From contig NZ_JBLWFS010000001.1 of assembly GCF_048323755.1 (NCBI RefSeq), forward strand, positions 372,001 through 436,000: 64,000 bases of DNA. The letters run 5' to 3'. Shown piece by piece: positions 26,720 through 35,851 of this stretch. Source of the stretch: Alkalihalobacterium sp048323755. GTDB taxonomy: Bacteria; Bacillota; Bacilli; Bacillales; Bacillaceae_F. The notes below the pieces were generated by a model, which worked only from the letters and a program-made list of their open reading frames with translations, had not been told where the DNA came from and made no database searches. How positions within the stretch are numbered: position 1 is the stretch's first letter; each line of letters opens with the position of its first letter. The translations under genes and the position numbers were made by a program.

Positions 26720-26916
26720 GAATACAACTAAGCCGATGTATGCATTAGAGGCATTTTATTAGCTTTTTGTATACTGTTGCTTCCGTTTATTCCGCTTCGC
26801 GCTATGCCAGAAGCGCTAAAGCACCAGCTTAGCTTACGATCCAAAAGCAAATGCAACAATCTTTGAAAATAGAATGTTTTATATATTTATTTCGAGTAAA
26901 GGGGTGCTAGACGGAT
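26720..26916. other. Long leader between the regulated promoter and catE
   Basis: About 200 bases with a small hairpin (CGCTTC...GAAGCG, near 26796-26816) and no ORF with a ribosome site. A second promoter closer to catE is possible but not clear. Confidence 0.35.
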
Positions 26917-27768
26917 ATGAATTTTCATCAAGAACCGATTACATTTGTAGCTCATGTTCATTTGAAGGTGGGACAGCTGGAACGGTCCCTATCGTTTTAC
27001 AAGGAGATATTAGGGTTCCAGGTATTGAGGCAAACGGGTCAAACCGCTCATCTAAGTGCGGATGGTCAAAAAACCTTAGTCACGCTTGAACAAATCGAAG
27101 GAGCTGTCCCGAAGACGTATCCAACAACAGGCTTATATCATTTTGCTATACTTTTACCAACGCGGGCGGATTTAGCCAATGTAGTGAACCATCTATTACA
27201 AAAAGGAGTTCGCTTCGGTTCATCGGATCACTTAGTTAGTGAAGCCCTTTATTTATCAGATCCTGATGGTAATGGGATTGAGATTTATTCAGATCGAAAC
27301 GATACGGAATGGAATTGGCAAGATGGACAAGTTGAGATGACTGTTGATCCATTGGATTTTTCAGATCTTCTTGCCGAGGCAGGAGATAAACAGTGGACGA
27401 AACTGCCTTCCCAAACCGTAATGGGACATATTCATTTACATGTTGCCCACCTAGGTGAAGCTGAACATTTTTATCGAGAGGGATTGGGGTTTGATGTTGT
27501 ATGCCGCTTTGGAGACCAAGCCCTTTTTATGTCTTCCGGCGGGTATCATCACCATATTGGGTTAAATACTTGGGCAGGAGTCGGTGCGCCTCCGCTTAAA
27601 GAAAAGAATGCTGGATTAAAAAAATTTTCCATTCAGTTTCCGAGTGAAGCTGCAAGAAACAAAGTAGTCGAGCAGTTACAAAAAATTGAAGCCTTCATCA
27701 GTAAAGAAGGCCAGGTCTATCTAACGAAAGATCCATCAGGAATTTTTATTGAGTTGCGAGTAAAGTAG
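26917..27768 (+). CDS. catE: Extradiol catechol-2,3-dioxygenase, VOC family
   Basis: A 283-residue enzyme made of two vicinal-oxygen-chelate domains (~8-130 and ~165-282). The metal-site region GHIHLHV, the GGYHHHIGLN segment and a C-terminal FIEL fit the 2-His-1-Glu Fe site. It closely resembles B. subtilis CatE, which cleaves catechol. The motif SEALYLSDPDGNGIEIY is typical. The upstream YodB/CatR-like repressor and operator indicate induction by catechol or quinones. No catD is adjacent, unlike B. subtilis. Confidence 0.85.
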   Translation: MNFHQEPITFVAHVHLKVGQLERSLSFYKEILGFQVLRQTGQTAHLSADGQKTLVTLEQIEGAVPKTYPTTGLYHFAILLPTRADLANVVNHLLQKGVRFGSSDHLVSEALYLSDPDGNGIEIYSDRNDTEWNWQDGQVEMTVDPLDFSDLLAEAGDKQWTKLPSQTVMGHIHLHVAHLGEAEHFYREGLGFDVVCRFGDQALFMSSGGYHHHIGLNTWAGVGAPPLKEKNAGLKKFSIQFPSEAARNKVVEQLQKIEAFISKEGQVYLTKDPSGIFIELRVK

Positions 27769-27883
27769 AAGATTATGTTAAAGAAGGTTCACTTTATTCT
27801 TGCGTCAGATTGTAGTATAGTAGTAAATAGTAGTTAAGAAACATAAATTGTACAGGCTGACATATACTAACTATATGAATGTT

Positions 27884-27917
27884 AAGGCATTGCATCTACT
27901 GGATGTAGTGCCTTTTC
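27884..27917 (+). terminator. Terminator-like hairpin just before ctpB
   Basis: A 13-pair stem (27884-27896 with 27902-27914, two G-U pairs) followed by TTTT. It ends about 20 bases before the ctpB start, so it may terminate catE or act as a leader attenuator. Confidence 0.55.
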
Positions 27918-27937
27918 TGCAAGAGAGGTGGAAAGTC

Positions 27938-29401
27938 ATGAACAATATTAGAGGAAAAACACTAGCGTTTGCTGTCGTTCTCTCACTACTAATTGGTGCA
28001 AGTGGTATGTATGTGTTTATGAATGGCCTAGATGCTGAAGTTGTTGAGGAAAAGCACCCGGTTTTAGCTGAGACTGTCGATGCTAAACACGAAGAGCTAG
28101 ATACGGTTACAAAGTTTCTAAGTGCTATGGAACTAATTAGCGAACGTTATATTCATGAAGTCGATGAGAAAGTGCTACTAGAAGGTGCGATTGAAGGAAT
28201 GGTTAAGGCACTCGATGATCCGTATTCGGTTTATATGGATGAAGAAACAGCATCTCAATTTATGGAGCAGCTCGACTCTCATTTTTCGGGTATTGGTGCT
28301 GAGGTGACTATGACAAATGGAGAAGTGACGATTGTATCTCCGATGCGAGAATCACCAGCAGAGAAAGCCGGCTTAATGCCAAAAGACCGTATTGTAAAAA
28401 TTGACGGTGAAAGTATTGAAGGACTTACCTTATATGATGCTGTGTTACGAATTCGTGGTGAAAAAGGAACAGAAGTTTTGTTAACGATTGACCGCCCAAC
28501 GAGTTCGGAATTAATAGAGATTTCCGTTGAACGAGATGAGATCCCGATTGAATCCGTTCGTGTAAAAACGATCGAGCATAAAGGAAAAACAGTAGGCGTT
28601 TTAGAAATTACGTCTTTTGCTAAAGATACAGCAGAACGCTTTGAAAAAGAATTAGCCACTCTAGAGGATCAAGGCATGGATGGTTTAATTATTGATGTTC
28701 GAGGTAATCCGGGTGGGTTATTAAATGTAGCTGAAGAAATTGGTAAGCTTGTCATTCCTCCAGGAGAGCCAATTGTTCAAATTCAAAATCGTGACGGTGA
28801 AAAAGTACGATACATTTCTTCACTGTCTGAAACAAAGGATTATCCAATTATTGGTTTAATTGACCAAGGAAGTGCTTCAGCTTCTGAGATTATTGCAGGT
28901 GCATTAAAAGAAGCTGGAAACTATGATCTTGTTGGTGAAACAACGTTCGGAAAAGGAACCGTTCAACAAGCGCTTCAATTAGGTGATGGCAGTGAAATTA
29001 AACTGTCTCTATTTAAGTGGTTAACGTCAGATGGCAACTTTATCAATGAAGAAGGGGTAGAGCCGACGGTTGAAGTTTCTCAGCCTGAGTTTTTCTATTT
29101 GCCACCGTTGAATGTTAAAGAAGAGTTAGAATATGATATGTTAAATGAGCAAGTTCGTAACGCTCAACATATGTTAAAAGGGTTAGGGTTTGAGCCTGGC
29201 CGCACAGATGGTTATTTTAGTAAACAAACGGAGCAAGCTGTCAGTGCTTTTCAGAATACAAACAATTTAAATGCTACAGGGGTTATCGATGAAAAAACAG
29301 CTGGCGCCATACATGAAGCGATTGTAGAAGTGATCCGTGATGAGAAAAATGACCGTCAGCTCCAAACGGCCATAGAATTAATTATTAAACAAAGCGAATG
29401 A
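27938..29401 (+). CDS. ctpB: S41 carboxy-terminal processing protease CtpB
   Basis: A 487-residue secreted protease. An N-terminal helix anchors it; a PDZ domain (~95-175), the S41 protease core and a C-terminal peptidoglycan-binding domain (~400-465, GFEPGRTDGYFSKQTEQAVSAFQ) follow. The Ser-Lys-Gln triad is present: Ser314 in GSASASE, Lys339 in TTFGKG, Gln343. In B. subtilis CtpB cleaves SpoIVFA and so triggers sigma-K activation in sporulation. ATG 27938 was chosen because GAGAGGTGG lies just upstream. It precedes minJ. Confidence 0.93.
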   Translation: MNNIRGKTLAFAVVLSLLIGASGMYVFMNGLDAEVVEEKHPVLAETVDAKHEELDTVTKFLSAMELISERYIHEVDEKVLLEGAIEGMVKALDDPYSVYMDEETASQFMEQLDSHFSGIGAEVTMTNGEVTIVSPMRESPAEKAGLMPKDRIVKIDGESIEGLTLYDAVLRIRGEKGTEVLLTIDRPTSSELIEISVERDEIPIESVRVKTIEHKGKTVGVLEITSFAKDTAERFEKELATLEDQGMDGLIIDVRGNPGGLLNVAEEIGKLVIPPGEPIVQIQNRDGEKVRYISSLSETKDYPIIGLIDQGSASASEIIAGALKEAGNYDLVGETTFGKGTVQQALQLGDGSEIKLSLFKWLTSDGNFINEEGVEPTVEVSQPEFFYLPPLNVKEELEYDMLNEQVRNAQHMLKGLGFEPGRTDGYFSKQTEQAVSAFQNTNNLNATGVIDEKTAGAIHEAIVEVIRDEKNDRQLQTAIELIIKQSE

Positions 29402-29432
29402 TTTAAAGCAGGAAAATAATAGGCTGTTGTCG

Positions 29433-29474
29433 AAGTACATGTGTAGTAAAATAGACTATGCATGTACTTTTTCT
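29433..29474 (+). terminator. Terminator of ctpB
   Basis: AAGTACATG (29433-29441) pairs with CATGTACTT (29461-29469), with TGTAG/CTATG extending the stem, followed by a T-rich run. Confidence 0.7.
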
Positions 29475-29503
29475 TTATTCATCATGGGGAAGGAACTAGA
29501 GAA

Positions 29504-30703
29504 ATGATTATGGATTGGTTGATTACATTACTTCAAGGTATTGGTTACGTCTTTTTACATCCTTTGTTTTATATCGGATTTTTTACAATGCTCCTGATTG
29601 GAGTGGCTCGGGTCAAACGCGAACGAAGTGATTTTCATACGAAAGTATACGATTTTTTAGATGAAACGGTTATTTCATTGCTTCCTGGGATTATAACTGG
29701 ATTGGTCATTTCAATCGTAGCGATAGGTCTAGGTATCGTTGTTTCGATTGAACTTCTAATTGCAATTACCGTAATTTATTTGTTAGCTATTGCTACTACA
29801 CAAGTAAGGTGGATATCCCCTTTTTTTGTCATTCCGATTGCCGTGTTTGGGATGCTTTTATTTGCATTTAAGCCATGGACAATTTCAGTACCGCTTTTCG
29901 GGAATTTTTCATTTGAATTTAGTGAAAGTTTGCTAGTTTATACAGTTATTATAATGGCCCTGCTTTTAATAGGCGAAGGTGTTCTTGTTCGAACGAATGG
30001 GCATAAAAATACGTCACCGAAGTATTTGAAAAGCAAACGAGGAATGTTAGTTGGCGCTCACGAATCGAAGCGGTTGTGGTTTGTTCCAGTTTTTCTTTTA
30101 CTGCCAAACGGTTTATTGCCGAGTGTTGATTTCTGGCCGGTGTTAACGATCGGTGAGCAAGGCACCTACTCAATTATTCTCGTGCCGTTTCTAGTAGGTT
30201 TTCATCAGCTCATTAAGAGTTCGATGCCTGTTCCGTTTATTCAAAAGACCGGTAACCGCATTATCCTATTAGGGGTATTCGTTGGTTTGGTAAGTGTAGG
30301 TGCTTACTTTTATACGTACCTCGCGTTTGTTGCAGCGTCCCTAGCGCTGGCAGGCAAAGAAATACTGTGGATTCGTATGAGACAACAAGATGAAAGAAAA
30401 ACCGAACATTTTACACCACAAACGTCTGGTGTGATGATTCTTGGGATCATTCCGCGTTCGCCGGCTGCTAAAATGCAGTTACGTGTAGGGGAAGTCATTG
30501 TAAAAGTGAATGGTCAAAGAGTAAATGATCAACTTCAATTTTACGATGCGTTACAAAAGAATTCTGCTTTTTGTAAGTTGGAAGTCAAGGACGAAGATGG
30601 TGAAATTCGTTTTGCACAAACCGCACTTTACGATGGCGAACACCATCAACTCGGTGTGCTGTTATTGAAAGCGGAATATGAATTACAAAATTCAGTTGTT
30701 TAA
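29504..30703 (+). CDS. minJ: Division-site topology protein MinJ
   Basis: A 399-residue membrane protein with roughly seven hydrophobic segments in the first ~290 residues and a C-terminal PDZ domain (~306-385, GVMILGIIPRSPAAKMQLRVGEVIV). Length and layout match B. subtilis MinJ (YvjD), which links DivIVA to MinD at poles and septa. The position between ctpB and the uvr genes is also the same. ATG 29504 has GGGGAAGGA upstream; ATG 29510 is possible. Confidence 0.88.
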   Translation: MIMDWLITLLQGIGYVFLHPLFYIGFFTMLLIGVARVKRERSDFHTKVYDFLDETVISLLPGIITGLVISIVAIGLGIVVSIELLIAITVIYLLAIATTQVRWISPFFVIPIAVFGMLLFAFKPWTISVPLFGNFSFEFSESLLVYTVIIMALLLIGEGVLVRTNGHKNTSPKYLKSKRGMLVGAHESKRLWFVPVFLLLPNGLLPSVDFWPVLTIGEQGTYSIILVPFLVGFHQLIKSSMPVPFIQKTGNRIILLGVFVGLVSVGAYFYTYLAFVAASLALAGKEILWIRMRQQDERKTEHFTPQTSGVMILGIIPRSPAAKMQLRVGEVIVKVNGQRVNDQLQFYDALQKNSAFCKLEVKDEDGEIRFAQTALYDGEHHQLGVLLLKAEYELQNSVV

Positions 30704-30733
30704 GAAAAGATATTCTTCGTCAACATATGAAAT

Positions 30734-30768
30734 CGATTCAGTCATGGAAAATGGCTGAATCGTTTTTT
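30734..30768 (+). terminator. Terminator of minJ
   Basis: CGATTCAGTCAT pairs with ATGGCTGAATCG, one G-T pair, followed by six Ts. Confidence 0.88.
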
Positions 30769-30836
30769 ATCCCATGATAAGAGGCGTGAGTTCGAGAATT
30801 TTATTGAAAACTGAATAGAGAAAGGAGCTAGTATTT

Positions 30837-31055
30837 ATGTTGAATTTCTTTTTAGCCATCGGATTACCAGTTCTGTTAATGGTAGGGGGAACAAGGATAA
30901 CGTATAGTGTCATCGGTTCCTTGATTGTGACGATTATGATTATGGTTTTTGCGGTTCAAGTCCACCACATGAATTGGCTTGGGATGACACTTGCTGTCAT
31001 TTCACTATTAGCGGGCATTAGAATTGCGTTAAATATGAGAAAACGAAGTGGATAA
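30837..31055 (+). CDS. csbA: CsbA-like small membrane protein (DUF2198)
   Basis: A 72-residue protein that is almost all membrane helix (two or three segments) with a basic tail. B. subtilis CsbA, a sigma-B-controlled protein of unknown function, lies at the same place before uvrB. AAAGGAG is well placed upstream. I see no clear sigma-B promoter here. Identity rests on position, size and hydropathy. Confidence 0.68.
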   Translation: MLNFFLAIGLPVLLMVGGTRITYSVIGSLIVTIMIMVFAVQVHHMNWLGMTLAVISLLAGIRIALNMRKRSG

Positions 31056-31060
31056 AAGTC

Positions 31061-31100
31061 AAAGAACAAACTATTGGTTAAAATAGTTTGTTCTTTTTTT
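31061..31100 (+). terminator. Terminator of csbA
   Basis: AAAGAACAAACTAT pairs with ATAGTTTGTTCTTT, followed by Ts. Confidence 0.9.
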
Positions 31101-31205
31101 AAAATTCACTAATTCGACATAAAACGACTTTACTTATGACTATCTTCCTATATAATAATGGATGTTGTGTAAAATTGTTGAAAATAGTCAAAAAGGAGGA
31201 AGGCT

Positions 31206-32720
31206 ATGAAATTTTGTAGAGAGTGTGGTACTTCACTTCATTCGGATGCAACTTTTTGCCAGGAATGTGGTGAGAAAGTTGTTCAACCTCAAAATAATGA
31301 TATAAATGAAGTGCCAGAGTCGCATCATGAAAGTAGTTCCAACAAACCATTCAATCCAGTGAATAAGGATCCAAAGAAGCCGCCGATTCAATGGACAAAA
31401 AAGAATAAGGTAATTGCTTCTATAGTAGGTGCGTGTGTTGTTTTATTATTTATTGTATTTCAAATCGGCTCAACGCTTACTGATAAAGACCGCTTAATTA
31501 GTAATTTAAGTGAGGCAATTCTTGATAAAGACAGTGAAACGATTATGGGGATGCTTTCTTCTGACGATCCAAGGTTAGAAATTACGGAGGCTGGTGTAGC
31601 AAGTATCTTGGAATTCTTAGCAGCAAACCCTTCTTACTATAGCTCGTTAATGGAATCCTTAAACTATCAATCTCGACAGTTGGATTTAATAGGTAACAAA
31701 ACTGAAGATGATACTTACGATTTCTATGACTATTCACAAAGCATATTTTATTTGAAGAAGGAAGGCAAAACTGCACTTTTTTTTGATAAATACACCATAG
31801 AAGTTGTTCCATTCTATATAAGAATAGAGACGAATCATCCTGATGCTATAGTAACTCTGAATGGAGAAGAGATTGCAATATCCAATAGTTATGATTTTTC
31901 AATTGAGTATGGTCCGTTAATGCCGGGAGTGTATGAATTAAAATCACAGTACGCTGGTGAATACACCATACTAGAAACTTCTGAAATAGTATCATTGTTA
32001 AATCCTTATGATCATTATTCCTATGCGGACCTAAGCCTTTATGGTGATTACATTTCTATCTATTCGGATTATCAAGATATGGCTGTAGAATCTAAAGTGT
32101 TTATTAACGGTAATGAGACTGGTTTATCGTTGCATGAAGCGCAAGAAATTGGTCCAATTACAACGGATGGGGAAATGAAGGTACACGCTGAAATGACATT
32201 TCCTTGGGGTTCTGCTAAAACAGATGAGAGTGTGATTGATGGCAGAAGCATCCGCCTAACAATAAGTAATCCACTTAATGAAAAAGAGAAAGATACTATT
32301 ATGGACACGATCCATTCATTTGCTCATGAGTGGGCGGAAGCATATGAAAGTTTAGATGAGACTAAATTTTCAACGGTGACAAGTAATTATTTGAATTATG
32401 TGAAAAATGATTTTTCCAGTATGAAAGACTACGATAGACGTTGGAAAGGGGAGTACCTTAAAGGTATCTTTGACCTGAATAGTTTTAACGTTTATAAGGT
32501 AGATAACAAATATTATACCGAGGTACGAACTACCTTATACTATGACTCAGTAAGCTACCGAGTTGACGACGAAGACCTCACGACTGAAGAGAGCGAGAAT
32601 AATTGGGTTTACAAGTTGGTTTATGATGAAGAAAAACAAAAATGGATGTTAGACGACTATAACTCTATGTATTCAATTGATCATAGCAATTCAAAAGAAC
32701 TGGTTGCTAGTGGTAATTAA
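31206..32720 (+). CDS. Zinc-ribbon membrane protein, TcaA/YvbJ-like
   Basis: A 504-residue protein. A cytoplasmic zinc ribbon (Cys4, Cys7, Cys18, Cys21) is followed by a linker, one membrane helix (~69-91) and a large outer region. That region has TcaA-like second domains (~95-360) and an NTF2-like end (~365-500, FAHEWAEAYESLDETKFSTV). TcaA proteins in staphylococci alter glycopeptide sensitivity and wall teichoic acid handling, so an envelope role is likely. AAAGGAGGA precedes the start. It lies 34 bases before another zinc-ribbon membrane gene, probably one operon. Confidence 0.82.
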   Translation: MKFCRECGTSLHSDATFCQECGEKVVQPQNNDINEVPESHHESSSNKPFNPVNKDPKKPPIQWTKKNKVIASIVGACVVLLFIVFQIGSTLTDKDRLISNLSEAILDKDSETIMGMLSSDDPRLEITEAGVASILEFLAANPSYYSSLMESLNYQSRQLDLIGNKTEDDTYDFYDYSQSIFYLKKEGKTALFFDKYTIEVVPFYIRIETNHPDAIVTLNGEEIAISNSYDFSIEYGPLMPGVYELKSQYAGEYTILETSEIVSLLNPYDHYSYADLSLYGDYISIYSDYQDMAVESKVFINGNETGLSLHEAQEIGPITTDGEMKVHAEMTFPWGSAKTDESVIDGRSIRLTISNPLNEKEKDTIMDTIHSFAHEWAEAYESLDETKFSTVTSNYLNYVKNDFSSMKDYDRRWKGEYLKGIFDLNSFNVYKVDNKYYTEVRTTLYYDSVSYRVDDEDLTTEESENNWVYKLVYDEEKQKWMLDDYNSMYSIDHSNSKELVASGN

Positions 32721-32754
32721 CTTATAAGAAAGAAATTATTTAGGAGATGATCAT

Positions 32755-33525
32755 ATGAACTGTCCACAATGTGGAAGTATAATAGAAAATGGGTCAAAGT
32801 TTTGTACAAGTTGTGGTTGTAAGCTTGATACTGCCGGTCAAACGGCAGCGACAAGTGATGGAACAGCACCTTCTTCACCAACTACTTCTTTTCAGGATAA
32901 TCAATACCTTCAGCAAGGTAGAGAAGTAAGTAAGCAATATTTAGGTTATGCACTTGAAGTCCTTAAAAATCCGATGGGGATGGGTAAAACAGTAAATGGT
33001 GATTCGTTTGTAAATGGAATAATTTCAATCGTTCTATACTCTCTATTACTTCCAATCTATGCCTACTTCCTTATGAAAAAGGTAAGTCAAGGTTTTATGC
33101 CTTTTTCGTTCTCAGATATAGTAATAATGCCCTTTATCACTACTGCTATCTTTGTGATTGTCTTAATTGCTATAATGTTTGGAATACTAAAGTTAATGAA
33201 AGTGGAAGGATCTTTTAAAGATGTTTTAGCGCGTTTTGGGACATTCCTAGTTGTTCCGGTAACATTCTTACTTGTCGCAATTATATTAGTTTTTCTATCT
33301 GTAATTTCGTTCTCACTAATTTTGGTTGTACTTGCAAGTGTCTCATACCTATTAGCGGTTATCTCAACGATTTACTCGTTTAAGACAGAAAACCATGGCG
33401 GCTTAGATGCCTTTTATGGCTCTTTGTTAACTTACATCGCTATGGCAATTGTTGCTTACATGATGGCTGAAAGTATGCTGAATAATTTAATTGATGAGTT
33501 AAGTACGATCTTTAGATACCTATAA
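32755..33525 (+). CDS. Zinc-ribbon polytopic membrane protein
   Basis: A 256-residue protein with an N-terminal zinc ribbon (Cys3, Cys6, Cys17, Cys20), a linker, and five or so membrane helices from ~85. The membrane part loosely resembles the Yip1 superfamily. Function is unknown. It probably forms an operon with the TcaA-like gene, and the shared zinc ribbon suggests a related complex. TAGGAG lies upstream of the ATG. Confidence 0.8.
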   Translation: MNCPQCGSIIENGSKFCTSCGCKLDTAGQTAATSDGTAPSSPTTSFQDNQYLQQGREVSKQYLGYALEVLKNPMGMGKTVNGDSFVNGIISIVLYSLLLPIYAYFLMKKVSQGFMPFSFSDIVIMPFITTAIFVIVLIAIMFGILKLMKVEGSFKDVLARFGTFLVVPVTFLLVAIILVFLSVISFSLILVVLASVSYLLAVISTIYSFKTENHGGLDAFYGSLLTYIAMAIVAYMMAESMLNNLIDELSTIFRYL

Positions 33526-33530
33526 TTCTG

Positions 33531-33561
33531 AAAAGGGAGAGGTTATAAGCCTCTCCCTTTT
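33531..33561. terminator. Bidirectional terminator
   Basis: AAAAGGGAGAGG pairs perfectly with CCTCTCCCTTTT. It lies between convergent genes and suits both. Confidence 0.88.
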
Positions 33562-33565
33562 CAAT

Positions 33566-34744
33566 TTAATAATGCCAATTCCAGAACGTAACTTCGTCCA
33601 CTTGCACAATAGTTACCCATGGTTCTTCACGCAGGGCTAATATTTCTTTTGTTGGTCCGGTAATTACGACCCCATAATGGAAAATTCCTTCGGTTTCTAA
33701 ATACTGTAGTCGCTCGGTTAGGTTTAAACGATTGACAGCAATGCGATTCGCTTTGTTTTCATGAGGTTCGAGAAACGATAGTGTTTTTAAAAATTGCTCG
33801 TGTAAAATCGTTTCGTCTCCGACTTCATAGTCTGGCGAGGTCCGGCTTTCTGTGACAATCCCACCAAATAAAAAGCCTTTTTCCTCAGACCTCGATGTGA
33901 GAATCATGTCATCTTCATGCCAAATCGGATAGGACGGGAAACCGATAGGATCGAATATCACATCGCTTTGAAAAACATCATTTAATTCTGGTCCCGTATC
34001 TACAGCCAGCCAAGACAGATCAAGATCTTTTCCCTCAAACAATTGGAACACTTTATTCGTTTCATAGAGTTGATCAAAAGATAGATAAGCAGAGGCAACT
34101 GTGCCTTCAGGTAATTGTTCGAGCTGATGCCAATAAGGCTCATCAAATGACTCCGTAGCATTCGGATAATAGAATATTGGTCGATTTTGACTTTGTCTAC
34201 CGTAATGACTGATTTCTGGGAAGGACATCATCGAAAATAAGAAATTGACTTTCATATCTCCGACCGTAATCGTTTCGTTTCCAACTCTTTTTCGAATATC
34301 TCGTGTAGCCTCCATTCGAAAGAACGTTTTAGCATTCATGCTCGTTCCTCCTAAATGTCCATCAGGTTGGGTGACGGTTAATGTATGGTCGATCACATTC
34401 CGTAATACCTCACTGCGATCGGGAGTTCCCCAACTGTAATAAACCGCTGTTAGTATTGATGTAACAATAAGAATAACTAAGAATAGGAGGAGGGCTGTGA
34501 CGGCTGTTTGCAACCTTGCTTTCCACTTACTTCGTCTTAAGATTTTCCGTTGCTTTTTATCATTCACTGTCGTTTTTATCGTTTCGCTAGTTTGCTTTTT
34601 CATTTCAATAGGTGGTTCTTTTTTTTCTAAATGTTGTTGGTAGGTTTCTAGTTTTTCAAGCTCGTGTTCAAATTGTTCCAGTTCACTGCCTGTCAGTTCA
34701 CCTTTTTCATAGGTATCGAGTTTCTTTTTGAATTCATCTGTCAT
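33566..34744 (-). CDS. Anti-sigma factor, YhdL-like, of the SigM-like factor
   Basis: A 392-residue single-pass membrane protein. The cytoplasmic N-terminus (~1-77, FKKKLDTYEKGELTGSELEQFEHEL) should hold the sigma factor. A membrane helix (~78-105) and a large outer domain with sigma-regulator N and C parts follow. This architecture matches the B. subtilis anti-SigM protein YhdL. It overlaps the sigma gene by 11 bases, so they are translated together. Signal is inferred to be cell-wall stress. Confidence 0.85.
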   Translation of the reverse strand: MTDEFKKKLDTYEKGELTGSELEQFEHELEKLETYQQHLEKKEPPIEMKKQTSETIKTTVNDKKQRKILRRSKWKARLQTAVTALLLFLVILIVTSILTAVYYSWGTPDRSEVLRNVIDHTLTVTQPDGHLGGTSMNAKTFFRMEATRDIRKRVGNETITVGDMKVNFLFSMMSFPEISHYGRQSQNRPIFYYPNATESFDEPYWHQLEQLPEGTVASAYLSFDQLYETNKVFQLFEGKDLDLSWLAVDTGPELNDVFQSDVIFDPIGFPSYPIWHEDDMILTSRSEEKGFLFGGIVTESRTSPDYEVGDETILHEQFLKTLSFLEPHENKANRIAVNRLNLTERLQYLETEGIFHYGVVITGPTKEILALREEPWVTIVQVDEVTFWNWHY

Positions 34745-35237
34745 CGTTATTCACGCCTTTCTGTTTACGAATTGCTTGCCGACCGCGAAATAGCAAGACT
34801 TTAAAGTTGGCTAGAGTCACATTCATCACCGTCGCAGCTTCTTGGTAGGACAATTCATTAAAATCGTGTAGCAATACCGCTAGCTTCTGTTTCTCAGGTA
34901 AGTGGTGAAGGAGTTCTATAATCTCCTGTATTTCTTCGCTTATTACCATTTGGTCTTCCGTACTTTTTCCTCTTTGAAACAATTTTGAGAAGAAGTTTTG
35001 TTCTTTTATAACCGTTCGTTTTCGCTTTCGCTCATAATCGATAAATGCATGATGAGCTACCGTAAATAACCAGGATTTTATATTTTCACCTTCGTAATTT
35101 TCAACATAAAGATGCGCACGAAAAAACGTTTCTTGAACGAGATCCTCAGCCGTGTAATGATCGTGGCAAAGCGAAAGGAGAAAGCGGTATATATGTGGGA
35201 AATACATGTCATAGATCGAATCGATCGTTTCTTTCAT
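34734..35237 (-). CDS. ECF sigma factor, SigM-like
   Basis: A 167-residue ECF sigma factor. Region 2 (DHYTAEDLVQETFFRAHLYVENY, IKSWLFTVAHHAFIDYERKRKR) and region 4 (LPEKQKLAVLLHDFNELSYQEAATVMNVTLANFKVLLFRGRQ) closely resemble B. subtilis SigM. The start is supported by AAAGGAGGAG. Just upstream lies TGTAAC-N16-CGTG, an ECF-type promoter, so it likely activates itself. The YhdL-like anti-sigma gene follows. SigM controls cell-wall synthesis genes; the regulon here is inferred, but the same promoter pattern precedes yvlB. Confidence 0.87.
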   Translation of the reverse strand: MKETIDSIYDMYFPHIYRFLLSLCHDHYTAEDLVQETFFRAHLYVENYEGENIKSWLFTVAHHAFIDYERKRKRTVIKEQNFFSKLFQRGKSTEDQMVISEEIQEIIELLHHLPEKQKLAVLLHDFNELSYQEAATVMNVTLANFKVLLFRGRQAIRKQKGVNNDDR

Positions 35238-35260
35238 TTCGCTCCTCCTTTCACTTATAA

Positions 35261-35286
35261 CACGAATGAAATGATGTAAAGTTACA
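35261..35286 (-). promoter_or_regulatory. ECF-type autoregulatory promoter of the SigM-like operon
   Basis: On the minus strand TGTAAC (35281-35286) and CGTG (35261-35264) are 16 bases apart, close to the TGAAAC-N16-CGTC consensus of SigM/W/X. It ends about 23 bases before the start codon. Confidence 0.68.
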
Positions 35287-35800
35287 GATAATTTGAGAAA
35301 AATTTATTAAATATGTATGTCCTTAGTGTTGTGCGTTACCGCTCAAGGCGAAAGCGGTTCAAACCATTATTTAGCTTTTGTGTACAAAGTAGCTTATGAA
35401 AGAAGGATGGATAGATTGTCCTTATTAACTGTGAAAGCAATCTTGACATTGGCTTGCCTCCGTATACCTCTTTTATTGTATACGATTAGATGCAGGTAGG
35501 GAGTTAACTATTTTTGTAGAATTAGAGTGAGGATGATCCAAATACTGTAAAACAATCATTCTAAGCATTAATTTAGAGCTTGGAATTACCTAATACTGTA
35601 AAAGTAGCAACCTAAACGGAGATATAGAGTTTCCAAAGTAAAATAATTACTATAAACACCACTTCAGTGTTGATACTCTCCTAATATTGTAAAAAAGTTA
35701 ACAAAAAAAACGATCTAGTAGGGTACCTTCCTGATAGTATATCCTGCCCCCTCGACTAACCCCTTGGATCCACCCACTAAAATTAGTTAAAACAAATTAG
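35287..35800. other. Intergenic region with three degenerate direct repeats
   Basis: No gene is supported. A 15-base motif (CCTAATACTGTAAAA) occurs three times with one or two changes at 35538-35552, 35589-35603 and 35680-35694. Confidence 0.5.
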
Positions 35801-35814
35801 AGAATATACGTTCG
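35801..35814 (+). promoter_or_regulatory. LexA (SOS) box upstream of uvrBA
   Basis: AGAATATACGTTCG matches the Gram-positive SOS box CGAACRNRYGTTCG at 12 of 14 positions. uvrBA is SOS-controlled in B. subtilis. Confidence 0.62.
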
Positions 35815-35842
35815 TTAAAATTGTGTAGAATGGGGTCCTGTG

Positions 35843-35851
35843 TGTTATAAT
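35843..35851 (+). promoter_or_regulatory. Extended -10 promoter of uvrBA
   Basis: TGTTATAAT at 35843-35851, a TGn-extended -10 with a perfect TATAAT. The best -35 (TTGTGT, 35821) is at a long 19-base spacing. It lies just downstream of the LexA-like box. Confidence 0.65.
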
